From: Sulfurospirillum sp.
Lineage (GTDB): Bacteria > Campylobacterota > Campylobacteria > Campylobacterales > Sulfurospirillaceae
Assembly: GCA_014859685.1 (NCBI GenBank)
Contig: JACUTU010000001.1
Span: forward strand, 439,300-503,299
Reading direction: 5' to 3'
Length of the DNA: 64,000 bases
The notes below the pieces were generated by a model that saw nothing but the letters and a program-made list of their open reading frames with translations, ran no database searches and had not been told where the DNA came from. Positions 27,355 through 36,353 of the stretch are shown piece by piece; position 1 is the first letter of the stretch, and each line of letters begins with the position of its first letter. A program made the translations under genes and the position numbers.

Positions 27355-27556
27355 ACTCAAGGTTGCGGTGATCAACAATGATATCATAAAGATAGAAGCA
27401 CTTATCCAAGAGATTCCACAAATTAACGATCTCCAAAAAGCACAAGAGGCTCTCTCCCTCATCCAACTAGCGATTGAGAAAGTTGGATCTGAGAGAGAGA
27501 AAACTCTTAAACTTATGCAAAATATTAAAAAAACAAAGACTTTTCTTCAAAGTTAG
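27338..27556 (+). CDS. Small helical flagellar protein, FliT-like by position
   Basis: A 72-aa helical protein (LKVAVINNDIIKIEALIQEI; EALSLIQLAIEKVGSEREKT) following fliS, where FliT, the FliD chaperone, often stands. Sequence similarity to FliT cannot be seen by eye; the call rests on size, helical content and context. The start overlaps fliS by 17 bases; a later in-frame start is not obvious. Confidence 0.6.
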   Translation: MIWLNELKVAVINNDIIKIEALIQEIPQINDLQKAQEALSLIQLAIEKVGSEREKTLKLMQNIKKTKTFLQS

Positions 27557-27609
27557 ATAGTAACTGACCTTGCGCACTTTTGTAAAAAAGTTCGTAAATA
27601 CCTCTCATT

Positions 27610-27699
27610 TTCTCGAAAAGTACCCTTTTCGTAGCTTTAGGGGGTTGTAGAGACATTTGTCCCTGCCACTAAAACGGACGATCGTTTTAGTGCGTAACA
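27610..27699 (-). repeat. Intergenic dispersed repeat, left copy
   Basis: Read on the minus strand this block begins TGTTACGCACTAAAACG, contains a perfect 10-bp inverted repeat (27667-27676 with 27683-27692, 6-base loop) and ends CTACGAAAAGGGTAC. A diverged copy in the opposite orientation lies at 35182-35265. The hairpin stands between the convergent flagellar operon and symporter gene and may also act as a transcription stop. Confidence 0.6.
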
Positions 27700-27713
27700 T
27701 CAGATATTAATTT

Positions 27714-29354
27714 CTAACTTTGAAAACATTTATACAAGTGTTGCTCGTCTGGCTTTTTACTCAACCATGAAACAAGTATAAAAGTCAAAATAGAGAGTGG
27801 TAAAGCGATCATTAGGGCATCCACAAAGATAATTTTGCCACTCAAAATCGAATCTTGACCAAAAAGTAATTTACAAAATCCAAGTTGTTTTGCTTCTGTA
27901 AAATGCACAAATAAAAGCCAAAAACTTGAAACAATAAATCCTACGATCATAGAAGCTATAGCTCCGATTTTGCTAGCACCCTTCCAAAAAAGTCCTCCGA
28001 TAAATGATGGTAAAAATATTGCCGCACATAGTGCAAAAAATATAGAAGTGCTTCGTGCGATGATAGCTGGTTGCTTTTCAAAAGCATACGCCAAACTCAC
28101 TGAAAAGATGATCATCACAACGATACCGACTCGTGTAATCACTGTTGAGTTGTATTTCTTGGTTGTTATTTGCTCAAAAAAATCTCGTCCAACTGCTGTT
28201 CCCATCGTGTGAAATTGACTTGAAAGCGTACTCATAGCAGCTGAAATAAGTGCAAATAAAAAGATAAATGAAAACCATTTTGGCATAGCCGTATTGATAA
28301 AATGTGGGATAACTTTTCCTATTGCTCCAGCACTTTGCAAGGCATTTTTTCCCTCATTGAATTCATAATACCACGCATTACTTAAGGCGCCCACGATAAA
28401 AATAACACCCGTCATAAAAAGTATAAAAACACCCCCAATCAAAACCGCACGATTGAGTTCTCGTTTGGAACTTACTGTCATAAATCGCACGATAAGTTGT
28501 GGTTGTGCTAAAACTCCGATACCAACACCAAAAGTAATAGTTGTAATGACAAATAACCAGCCTTGAGAAAAGAATTGCGGCATTTTATTCCATCCCTCAA
28601 ATCCCCACATCATAGAGAGTTTCATCATAAAATCTGGACTTCCTGGTTTGAGCTCTTTGAGGCTTACATGTAAGAGTGGATCGCTTACGGTGGCACTCCA
28701 AACTTTTTCAAGCTTCATAAAAGCTTCATTCACGCCCCCTAAAGCATTAAAAACAACTACTATTAAAACCCCCATAGCAAAAAACATAATAGTACCTTGC
28801 AGAGCATCTGTATACATAACTCCTTTCAATCCTCCAGCGATTACATACGCTGTGATGATAACTGAAAAAACCAAAAGTGCCACATGATAATCAACACTAT
28901 AATACAAAGCTATAAACTGCGTTCCTCCGATCAAAACACCTGTAGCATACAATGGCATAAAAAGCAAAATGATAAAAGCTCCAAAAAGTTGAATAAATTT
29001 TGAGTCATATCGTTTACCTAAAAACTCTGGAAAAGTATGTGCATTGAGCCTATAGCCCATTTTTCGTGTAGGATTTCCAAGCACCACAAATGCTATGAAA
29101 ATTCCGATAAAGATATTGAAAAAAGTTAGCCAGAGTAAAGAGTTACCAAGCCAAGCAGCAACGCCACCAAAACCCACAATTGCAGCCGTTGAGATAAAAG
29201 TTGCTCCATAAGAGAGTGCCATGACAAATGGATGCGTATCGCGTCCTGCGATAAGATAATCTGTTGCATTTTTTGTTTTTTTGTACCCTAAAAACCCCAG
29301 ATATCCAACAAGTGCAAGGTACAAAATGATGATGATATTTTCTAAAGCTCCCAT
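27714..29354 (-). CDS. Sodium:solute symporter (SSS family)
   Basis: A 546-aa membrane protein with about 13 hydrophobic segments. Family signatures include TDYLIAGRDTHPFVMALSYG, the sodium-site region GATFISTAAIVGFGG, GGLKGVMYTDALQGTIMFFA and a late helix with ISAAMSTLSSQFHTMGTAVG. The substrate is not readable; relatives carry acetate, proline or other organic acids. The neighbouring arylpyruvate and aryl-CoA genes make an aromatic acid plausible. A 56-aa accessory protein precedes it directly and its start is coupled (TAAATG). Confidence 0.9.
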   Translation of the reverse strand: MGALENIIIILYLALVGYLGFLGYKKTKNATDYLIAGRDTHPFVMALSYGATFISTAAIVGFGGVAAWLGNSLLWLTFFNIFIGIFIAFVVLGNPTRKMGYRLNAHTFPEFLGKRYDSKFIQLFGAFIILLFMPLYATGVLIGGTQFIALYYSVDYHVALLVFSVIITAYVIAGGLKGVMYTDALQGTIMFFAMGVLIVVVFNALGGVNEAFMKLEKVWSATVSDPLLHVSLKELKPGSPDFMMKLSMMWGFEGWNKMPQFFSQGWLFVITTITFGVGIGVLAQPQLIVRFMTVSSKRELNRAVLIGGVFILFMTGVIFIVGALSNAWYYEFNEGKNALQSAGAIGKVIPHFINTAMPKWFSFIFLFALISAAMSTLSSQFHTMGTAVGRDFFEQITTKKYNSTVITRVGIVVMIIFSVSLAYAFEKQPAIIARSTSIFFALCAAIFLPSFIGGLFWKGASKIGAIASMIVGFIVSSFWLLFVHFTEAKQLGFCKLLFGQDSILSGKIIFVDALMIALPLSILTFILVSWLSKKPDEQHLYKCFQS

Positions 29355-29525
29355 TTATAACTCCTCCTCGATAGCATCTTCCTCTTTTGCCCAATTTGCT
29401 ACACTGCCATCAATTTGTTTTTCGCCATCTTTATTCCAATTGAGCCAACCATACGCTACACACAAAACAGTGCTGAGTATCATTAGCCAAAATGCTAGAT
29501 TTACCCCAAAATCAAAAGACCCCAT
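29355..29525 (-). CDS. Symporter small accessory protein
   Basis: A 56-aa protein: MGSFDFGVNLAFWLMILST, one membrane helix (about residues 8-30, ending YGWLNWNK) and an acidic tail ending EEDAIEEEL. Such small partners are found beside SSS-family symporters in many bacteria. The ribosome binding site of the symporter (GAGGAGGAG) lies inside its last codons and its stop codon is immediately followed by the symporter ATG, so translation is coupled. AAGGAA precedes its own start. Confidence 0.85.
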   Translation of the reverse strand: MGSFDFGVNLAFWLMILSTVLCVAYGWLNWNKDGEKQIDGSVANWAKEEDAIEEEL

Positions 29526-29778
29526 TTCCTTATCCTTTTTTATTCATTTTTTTATTTGTAATGTTTTTTAACTTTAATAAAGCTTTTTAAAACTATTTTT
29601 TAAGTATTTTTTCTGCAAAAGATTTCAAAATGCTACATGTAAAGAGGATATTTTTACTCTCTTTACTCTGTTACATTTCGTTTACAGTATCAATAAAATC
29701 TTCTTTCTAGCCATTGAATAAGTGAATTATAAAGATAATTTTATTACGCTAGAGCGAAGCCATAAAGGAGAAAAGATA

Positions 29779-31593
29779 ATGAAAGAGATTTTAATGGGCA
29801 ATGACGCTATTGCTTTGGCCCTTATTCACTCTGGTGTCGATATGATTTCAGGTTATCCTGGAACACCTTCGAGTGAAATTATAGGAAATTTTCAAAAATA
29901 TGCCAAAAACTTTAAACTGCAAACCTATGCACAATGGGCAACAAATGAAAAAGTTGGTTTTGAAGTAGCATACGCAGGTGCCATTGCTGGTAAAAAAACT
30001 TGTGCAACTATGAAACAAGTAGGACTCAATGTCGCGAGTGACGCACTTATGAGCGCATCTTACATAGGACTCAAAGGTGCGATGTTGCTCATCAGTGCCG
30101 ACGATCCAGGCTTTCACTCTTCGCAAACCGAACAAGATAGTCGTGCTTTTGCAAAATTTGCCAAGATTCCTGTGCTTGATCCAGCAACACCACAAGAAGC
30201 TTATGATATGGTCAAATTAGGTATTGAGATTTCGCACAAATTTGAAACTGTTGTAATGCTTCGACCTGTTATGCGTGTAAGCCATGCTAGAGAGATTTGC
30301 GAAGTTGATGATGGGCTTGATTTTCAACCAAATATAGGAAATTTTGAGCGAAATATCGCACGATGGGCAGCCGTTCCACCAGCTGGTAGATTTCGCCAAG
30401 GTCTTGAACAACTTGAACGGCTTGAGGCGATCAAAGCATTTAACTGGAACTATTTTTTAGAACCACAAGTAGCAAACCTGAAGCATTCAAAAACGCTTAT
30501 TCTTGCTAGTGGCACAGGTTTTGGCTATGCAAAAGAAGCCTTGGGAGAACAAAATATACAAGCTGATGTACTCAAAATCGATATGCCCTACCCACTTCCA
30601 AAAGAGCAAATCGAAGCTTTATTTACCGATTATGAGCAAGTGATAGTTTTTGAAGAGAGCTATCCTTGTATCGAAGAACAATTGAGTTCTCCAAAACTCC
30701 ATGGCAAGCTCACACATGATGTACATAAAATCGATGAATTTTCCAAAGACAAAGTATTGGCAGCATTTTCAAATATCGGACTCATCAAAAAATCAACTTT
30801 TTACAAAGGTGCAAAATACACCAAAGAGTTGCCAAATCGCCCACCAAATCTCTGCCCTGGATGTCCGCATAGAGATGTATTTTTCTCAGTGATGAAAGTA
30901 TTTCGCAAAAAAAGTTCAATCTTTCCATCAGATATTGGTTGCTATACTCTAGGACTCAACCAAGGTGCGATCGACACTGTGCTTTGTATGGGAGGTTCTA
31001 TTTCAATGGCGAGTGGATTTAGTATAGCTGATCCTAACAAAACTATCGTTGCAAGCATTGGTGATAGTACATTTATGCACTCAGGTATCTCTCCTCTCAT
31101 CAATGCTGTGTATCAAAATCATAAATTTATCCTACTCATCATGGACAACTCAACAACTGCAATGACTGGCAGGCAAGCCACACCTGAACGAGCGAATCCT
31201 TCTAGCATCGATATTAAAAAGATTATCGAGGGTTGTGGTGTAGCGTGTTTTGAATATGTCTATGAGCCAAATATTGATCAAACTATAGCTTTTATGAAAA
31301 AACTTAAAGAAGCTTACAAAACTGCTACAGGTCCTGTTGTTGCGGTGATCCGTGAATTTTGCGTTCTCGATAAAGACAGAGCGCCACAGATGTTACCGCG
31401 TATTTTTGCACAAGTAGATCCAGATAAATGTGTCGCATGTGATATCTGTACAACCCAATACAAATGTCCGCCGATGCACTACAATGATGCACACAAGATA
31501 GAAGTAGATCCATTTTTATGTATCGGTTGTTCTGCGTGTATCGATGAACTCTGCCCAACAGGTGCATTTGAACGAATCGAGGAGGAGAAATGA
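29779..31593 (+). CDS. iorA: Indolepyruvate:ferredoxin oxidoreductase, alpha subunit
   Basis: With IorB this enzyme oxidatively decarboxylates arylpyruvates (from transamination of Trp, Phe, Tyr) to arylacetyl-CoA and reduces ferredoxin, in the cytosol. The 604-aa protein has the pyruvate-oxidoreductase N-terminal domain (SGYPGTPSSEII), the thiamine diphosphate domain (CPGCPHRDVF; ASIGDSTFMHSGISPL; IMDNSTTAMTG) and a C-terminal ferredoxin domain with two 4Fe4S motifs (CVACDIC and CIGCSACIDELCP). I chose the ATG at 29779 because AAAGGAG precedes it; the frame is open 19 codons further up. iorB overlaps by 4 bases. Confidence 0.95.
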   Translation: MKEILMGNDAIALALIHSGVDMISGYPGTPSSEIIGNFQKYAKNFKLQTYAQWATNEKVGFEVAYAGAIAGKKTCATMKQVGLNVASDALMSASYIGLKGAMLLISADDPGFHSSQTEQDSRAFAKFAKIPVLDPATPQEAYDMVKLGIEISHKFETVVMLRPVMRVSHAREICEVDDGLDFQPNIGNFERNIARWAAVPPAGRFRQGLEQLERLEAIKAFNWNYFLEPQVANLKHSKTLILASGTGFGYAKEALGEQNIQADVLKIDMPYPLPKEQIEALFTDYEQVIVFEESYPCIEEQLSSPKLHGKLTHDVHKIDEFSKDKVLAAFSNIGLIKKSTFYKGAKYTKELPNRPPNLCPGCPHRDVFFSVMKVFRKKSSIFPSDIGCYTLGLNQGAIDTVLCMGGSISMASGFSIADPNKTIVASIGDSTFMHSGISPLINAVYQNHKFILLIMDNSTTAMTGRQATPERANPSSIDIKKIIEGCGVACFEYVYEPNIDQTIAFMKKLKEAYKTATGPVVAVIREFCVLDKDRAPQMLPRIFAQVDPDKCVACDICTTQYKCPPMHYNDAHKIEVDPFLCIGCSACIDELCPTGAFERIEEEK

Positions 31594-32120
31594 AATATCA
31601 AGTTGTAATTGCGGGTATCGGTGGGCAAGGCGCTGTATTTTTAGTTAAAGTGCTTAGCATCGCATCTTCGCTTAAAAATGTCAAATGTTTAGGCACCGAA
31701 AATCACGGTATGAGTCAAAGAGGTGGGAGCGTTTCTTGTTTTGTAAAAGTAGGAGATTTTTTCTCACCAGCTATCGATGAAGCACAAGCAGATCTACTCA
31801 TCGCACTTGAGGGCAATGAAGCGCTGCGGAATATACAGTATCTCAAGAAAGATGGTGGCACGATAATCGTCAATGCAGATAGTAATTTTCCACTCACAGG
31901 TTATGAAACGATTTCTATCGACGCATTTGCAAAAGCTAAAAATAAAGAACTTCCTATCCAAGCACTCAATGTTTACATGTTAGGCATTACGCTTGCTCGC
32001 GATCCACATTTTCCATTTGCACAAGAGGAGATAGAAGAAGCGATTAGAGTGATGAATCCAAAAGTTGCCGCACAAAACATAGAAGTTTTACACCAAGCCA
32101 TGCAAGATGCGAGGAGATAG
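31590..32120 (+). CDS. iorB: Indolepyruvate:ferredoxin oxidoreductase, beta subunit
   Basis: The 176-aa gamma-type subunit of the 2-oxoacid:ferredoxin oxidoreductase. It starts YQVVIAGIGGQGAVFLVKVL, has GTENHGMSQRGGSVSCFVKV and a domain end MLGITLARDPHFPFAQEEIE, all typical. It is slightly shorter than archaeal IorB. GAGGAG upstream of the ATG lies inside iorA (4-base overlap), and paaK follows after 2 bases, so these genes form one operon. Confidence 0.94.
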   Translation: MKYQVVIAGIGGQGAVFLVKVLSIASSLKNVKCLGTENHGMSQRGGSVSCFVKVGDFFSPAIDEAQADLLIALEGNEALRNIQYLKKDGGTIIVNADSNFPLTGYETISIDAFAKAKNKELPIQALNVYMLGITLARDPHFPFAQEEIEEAIRVMNPKVAAQNIEVLHQAMQDARR

Positions 32121-32122
32121 CT

Positions 32123-33421
32123 ATGATTTGGTCAAAAGCAGAAACACTTGCAAGAGGCGAACTTGAAAAACTCCAAAACGCTCGGCTTTGCGAAACAGTA
32201 GCTCGCGTGTGGGGCAATGTGCCTTTTTATCAAAAAAAATTTCAAGAATTAGGCATCGTTCCTGAGGATATCAAAACTATCCACGATATCGTAAAATTGC
32301 CTTTTACAAAAAAACAGGATTTGCGAGATAACTATCCTTTTGGAATGTTTGCGGTTGCGCAAGATGCCGTTATCCGTATCCACAGTTCAAGCGGCACCAC
32401 AGGCAAGCCAACCGTAGTTGGTTACACCAGAGGCGATATGGATGTATGGAATGAAGTAATGGCACGCGTTTTTAGTATGAGCGGGGTCGATTCCAAAGAC
32501 ACAGTACACAATGCCTATGGTTACGGACTTTTTACCGGTGGTTTAGGAGTACATAATGGTGCTGAAACGGTGGGTGCAACTATCATTCCAAGCTCAGGCG
32601 GTTTTACCTCAAGGCAACTTTTATTGATGAAAGATTTTGGCGCAACCGTGCTGACTTCAACTCCATCTTTTGCCTTGCATATGGCTGAAACGGCTTTGGC
32701 AGAGGGATATGATTTACAAAAAGATTTCAAACTCAAATGTGGCATATTTGGAGCAGAGCCTACGAGTAAAGGGCTTAAAGAAGAAGTTGCACGGGTTTGG
32801 GGAATCAAGTATTATGAAATCTATGGACTCTCAGAAATCATAGGTCCAGGGGTTTCTAGTAGTTGTGATGAAAGTTGTGATTTGCACATCTTTGAGGATC
32901 ATTTTTATCCAGAGATTATTGATCCAAAAACCGGACAAGTGCTGCCTTATGGACAAAAAGGTGAACTTGTTATCACTTCGCTTACAAAACAAGCCTTGCC
33001 GATAATCCGTTATCGCACGGGCGATATCACGAGTTTAGATCAAACACCGTGTCGCTGTGGGCGAACACATGTACGCATGAAAAGTGTTATGGGAAGAGCT
33101 GATGATATGCTCATCGTTAATGGTGTCAATGTTTTTCCATCACAAGTGGAGCATGTGCTTGCAAATATCGATGGTATAACACTCAATTATCAAATTATTG
33201 CTGATAAAAAAGGGTATCTTGATTCGCTTGAAGTAATGGTTGAAGTCACCGAAGAGATGCCACTTGATAGTATCGGGGCTTTAGAAAAGCTACAAAAAGA
33301 TATCCAAACAACACTTTTAAACAATCTTTATATAAACGCTCGCATAAAACTCGTAGAGCCACGAAGTATCGAGCGAAGCATGGGAAAAGCTGTACGCGTC
33401 ATAGACAAAAGGAACTTATAA
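32123..33421 (+). CDS. paaK: Phenylacetate-CoA ligase, copy 1
   Basis: An AMP-forming ligase that interconverts phenylacetate (or another aryl acid), ATP and CoA with the aryl-CoA. Motifs are IRIHSSSGTTGKPTVVGYT (the AMP-binding P-loop), YGLSEIIGPGVSSSC, IIRYRTGDIT, and RADDMLIVNGVNVFPSQVEH at the C-terminal subdomain. 432 aa matches PaaK. Cotranscription with iorAB suggests it handles the arylacetyl-CoA made there, either releasing the acid or activating it. Its stop overlaps the ACT gene start by one base. Confidence 0.93.
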   Translation: MIWSKAETLARGELEKLQNARLCETVARVWGNVPFYQKKFQELGIVPEDIKTIHDIVKLPFTKKQDLRDNYPFGMFAVAQDAVIRIHSSSGTTGKPTVVGYTRGDMDVWNEVMARVFSMSGVDSKDTVHNAYGYGLFTGGLGVHNGAETVGATIIPSSGGFTSRQLLLMKDFGATVLTSTPSFALHMAETALAEGYDLQKDFKLKCGIFGAEPTSKGLKEEVARVWGIKYYEIYGLSEIIGPGVSSSCDESCDLHIFEDHFYPEIIDPKTGQVLPYGQKGELVITSLTKQALPIIRYRTGDITSLDQTPCRCGRTHVRMKSVMGRADDMLIVNGVNVFPSQVEHVLANIDGITLNYQIIADKKGYLDSLEVMVEVTEEMPLDSIGALEKLQKDIQTTLLNNLYINARIKLVEPRSIERSMGKAVRVIDKRNL

Positions 33422-33855
33422 TGAAATACGCTATCCAACAATTATCAGTATTTATAGAAAATAAATCGGGCGAACTCAGTGATTTTACAAAAGTTTTAAG
33501 CAAAAACGGTATCTCAATCAAATCCATCTTACTTGCAGATTCTACAGATTTTGGACTTGTGCGAACCATCGTCGATAATCCGCAAAGAGCTAAGGCCTTA
33601 CTCGAAGAAGAAGGTTTTAGCGTGCGTTTTACCAATGTTTTTGGCGTGAAGATAGAAGATATTGTAGGAAGTTTTGATAAAGTTGTCAGCACGCTTGCAA
33701 ACCAAAATATCAACATCCAATACACCTACAGTTTTTATGAATCCAACACGGGAATCTTTATCTTCAGTGTTGATAAAAATTATTTTGAAGCTGCTATCAA
33801 TTCGCTAGTAGCGGCGGATATTCAGATACTCAGCGCAAGTCATTTTTACAAGTAA
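33421..33855 (+). CDS. ACT-domain regulatory protein
   Basis: A 144-aa protein of two ACT domains in tandem (about 1-70: AIQQLSVFIENKSGELSDF; about 70-144: KIEDIVGSFDKVVSTLANQN), a fold that binds amino acids. Proteins of this type often stand next to paaK in anaerobes. A role as sensor of phenylalanine, tyrosine or tryptophan for the neighbouring enzymes is an inference. It lies exactly between two paaK copies, 5 bases before the second. Confidence 0.85.
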   Translation: MKYAIQQLSVFIENKSGELSDFTKVLSKNGISIKSILLADSTDFGLVRTIVDNPQRAKALLEEEGFSVRFTNVFGVKIEDIVGSFDKVVSTLANQNINIQYTYSFYESNTGIFIFSVDKNYFEAAINSLVAADIQILSASHFYK

Positions 33856-33860
33856 TTGCC

Positions 33861-35153
33861 ATGACATTTAGCAAAAACGAGAGTTTACCTCGAGAAAAAT
33901 TACGAAAATTACAACTAGAATATCTACAAGAAACAGTACTTCGTGTGTATCATCTTGTGCCATTTTATAAGAAAAAATTTGAGCAAATGGGCATAAAACC
34001 TAACGATATTACCTCCCTTGAAGATATAGCAAAATTACCTTTTACAAAAAAACAAGACTTACGAGAGAATTATCCTTTTGGATTATTTTCAGTCGATATG
34101 GATCAGATAGTTCGCATCCACAGTTCAAGCGGTACCACAGGCAAACCAACTGTTGTGGGCTATACTGAAAGCGATATGGATATCTGGGCAGAAGTTATGG
34201 GGCGTGTTTTTACGATGGGGGGACTTACAAGCAAAGATTTGTTACATAATGCCACAGGATATGGGCTTTTCACAGGTGGACTTGGTTTTCACTCTGCGGC
34301 TGAGCGGATGAAGATAGCTGTTATTCCAAGCTCAACTGGTTTTACTTCTCGCCAACTTTTATTGCTCCGTGATTTTGGAGCAACTGCCATCACTGGCACA
34401 CCTTCTTTCGCTTTGCATCTAGCTGAGAGGGCAAAAGCTGAGGGATATGACATACAAAAAGATTTCAAACTTCGTGTTGGCTTTTTTGGGGCAGAACCAG
34501 CGAGCGAGGGTTTGAAAAATGAGATAGCCAATGTTTGGGGCATAGATTATATCGAAGTATATGGACTCAGCGAGATAATAGGCCCAGGAGTTGCCTCAAG
34601 TTGCAAGCATTCACACCTGCTACATGTAAACGAAGATCACTTTTACCCAGAGATTATTGACCCACAAAGCGGTGAAGTACTAGAAGATGGTAAAAGAGGC
34701 GAACTTGTGATCACTACACTTACAAAACAAGGCTTGCCTATCATTCGCTACAAAACAGGTGACATAACCTCAATCACTCGCATTCCGTGTCGTTGTGGTA
34801 GAACGCTTTGTCGCATCGAAAGTATCGTTGGACGCAGCGATGATATGCTTGTGATTAATGGCGTCAATGTGTTTCCATCACAGATCGAGCATGTACTCTC
34901 AAAAATCTCCGACATCAGTATAAACTACCAGATCATTGCTGAGAAACAAGGGTATCTTGATAAACTCGAAATTGATGTAGAATTGAGTGAGGATTTTATG
35001 GGCGATGATGTGTGCGAATTGGAGCAACTCAAAAAGAAGATCCAGCATGAGTTGCTCAACGCTTTATACATCAATGTAAACTTAAGACTTGTTGCACCAA
35101 GGTCGATCAAACGCAGCGAGGGTAAAGCTTTGCGTGTTATCGATAAAAGATAA
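33861..35153 (+). CDS. paaK: Phenylacetate-CoA ligase, copy 2
   Basis: A second, diverged PaaK (430 aa) with the same layout: IRIHSSSGTTGKPTVVGYTE, YGLSEIIGPGVASSC, IIRYKTGDITS and SDDMLVINGVNVFPSQIEH. By eye about two thirds of positions agree with copy 1, more than needed for equal function but clearly different around residues 150-170 and the C-terminus. The two may prefer different aryl acids. A TTACATGTAA palindrome follows three bases after the stop codon. Confidence 0.92.
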   Translation: MTFSKNESLPREKLRKLQLEYLQETVLRVYHLVPFYKKKFEQMGIKPNDITSLEDIAKLPFTKKQDLRENYPFGLFSVDMDQIVRIHSSSGTTGKPTVVGYTESDMDIWAEVMGRVFTMGGLTSKDLLHNATGYGLFTGGLGFHSAAERMKIAVIPSSTGFTSRQLLLLRDFGATAITGTPSFALHLAERAKAEGYDIQKDFKLRVGFFGAEPASEGLKNEIANVWGIDYIEVYGLSEIIGPGVASSCKHSHLLHVNEDHFYPEIIDPQSGEVLEDGKRGELVITTLTKQGLPIIRYKTGDITSITRIPCRCGRTLCRIESIVGRSDDMLVINGVNVFPSQIEHVLSKISDISINYQIIAEKQGYLDKLEIDVELSEDFMGDDVCELEQLKKKIQHELLNALYINVNLRLVAPRSIKRSEGKALRVIDKR

Positions 35154-35181
35154 ACTTACATGTAAATGGTATATTTGCTAC

Positions 35182-35265
35182 TGTTACGCACCAAAACGAA
35201 TGCGTCCGTTTTTTAAAGAAACCTGCATTCTCTAAAACTACGAAAAGAGTATTTTTTGCAAAAGC
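35182..35265 (+). repeat. Intergenic dispersed repeat, right copy
   Basis: Begins TGTTACGCACCAAAACG and continues with CGTCCGTTTT and CTACGAAAAGAGTA, matching in order the repeat at 27610-27699, which is on the other strand. The internal inverted repeat is less perfect here. The two copies bracket the symporter-iorAB-paaK block. Confidence 0.55.
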
Positions 35266-35327
35266 GCTGAAGTTGGATATTTATTTTTTTTGAGTACAAT
35301 GTTTGCAGTTTATAAAAAGGTGTGATG

Positions 35328-36347
35328 ATGAAATTTCGGTATATTGGAAAAACTGGTTTACGCGTGAGTCCTATCTGTTTAGGAACAATGACTTTTGGCG
35401 CGCAAGCTGATAAAAAAGAATCTTTTGCGATTATGGATAAAGCTTATGAGCGAGGAATCAATTTTTTTGATACCGCTGAACTCTATCCGGTACCTCCATC
35501 GGCACATTATGCGGGCTTAACTGAAGAAATCGTGGGCGAATGGATGCAAACGAAACCACGAGATTCACTCATCATAGCTTCAAAAGTTGCTGGAGCGGCC
35601 AATGGCTGGTTTGTTCCGCCTATCCGACACGGGCTTACGGCTGTGGATCGTTTTCATATCACAAAAGCACTCGATGGCTCACTCAAAAGGCTCAAGAGTG
35701 ACTATCTTGATCTCTATCAGGTGCATTGGCCAGACATGAGCGTGCCTATAGAGGAGACTCTTGAAGTGCTTGATGGATTTGTTAAAGCTGGAAAGATTCG
35801 TTATATAGGAACTTCAAATGATTCTGCTTATGGACTTACTAAAGCAAATGAGGTGGCGAGATTTGCAAAACTTGCCCGCTTTGAATCAATTCAAAATAAC
35901 TTTTCTATGCTCAATCCTCGATTTTTAGATGAACTAGCAAATGTGTGTAAAAAAGAATCAATTTCACTCTTGCCCTATTCTCCTTTGGCTGGTGGCGTTC
36001 TTACTGGAAAATACAACCAAAAATTACTACCGCAAAATGCTCGTTTTGCAAAGTATATCAACTCCAAAGACCCACGCGTTCAAGCACAAGCAAAAAAATT
36101 TGTCAATGAAAAAACACTCGCAGCAACTACAAAATATTTACAGATAGCAAAAGATACGGGGACGAACCTCATCACGATAGCCACTGCTTGGAGTATGCAC
36201 TTTGATTTTATAGCTTCAACTATTATTGGCGCAACTACGCAAGCGCAACTTGATGATACACTTGCCGCACTTGATTTTAAACTAAACGACACTCTTTTCA
36301 AAGAGATAGAAAAAGTGCAACAAGATATTTTATATCCAATGGGTTAA
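35328..36347 (+). CDS. Aldo/keto reductase
   Basis: A 339-aa NADPH-dependent oxidoreductase of the AKR superfamily, similar in layout to Tas/aryl-alcohol dehydrogenase-like members. Features are LRVSPICLGTMTFGAQAD, the catalytic region NFFDTAELYP (Asp and Tyr), IIASKVAG (Lys), LDLYQVHWPD (His) and a C-terminal cofactor segment ASTIIGATTQAQLDD. I chose the ATG at 35328 because AAAAGG stands 7 bases before it; a GTG at 35322 is also open. It is a single gene; the substrate is unknown. Confidence 0.88.
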   Translation: MKFRYIGKTGLRVSPICLGTMTFGAQADKKESFAIMDKAYERGINFFDTAELYPVPPSAHYAGLTEEIVGEWMQTKPRDSLIIASKVAGAANGWFVPPIRHGLTAVDRFHITKALDGSLKRLKSDYLDLYQVHWPDMSVPIEETLEVLDGFVKAGKIRYIGTSNDSAYGLTKANEVARFAKLARFESIQNNFSMLNPRFLDELANVCKKESISLLPYSPLAGGVLTGKYNQKLLPQNARFAKYINSKDPRVQAQAKKFVNEKTLAATTKYLQIAKDTGTNLITIATAWSMHFDFIASTIIGATTQAQLDDTLAALDFKLNDTLFKEIEKVQQDILYPMG

Positions 36348-36353
36348 ATCCTG

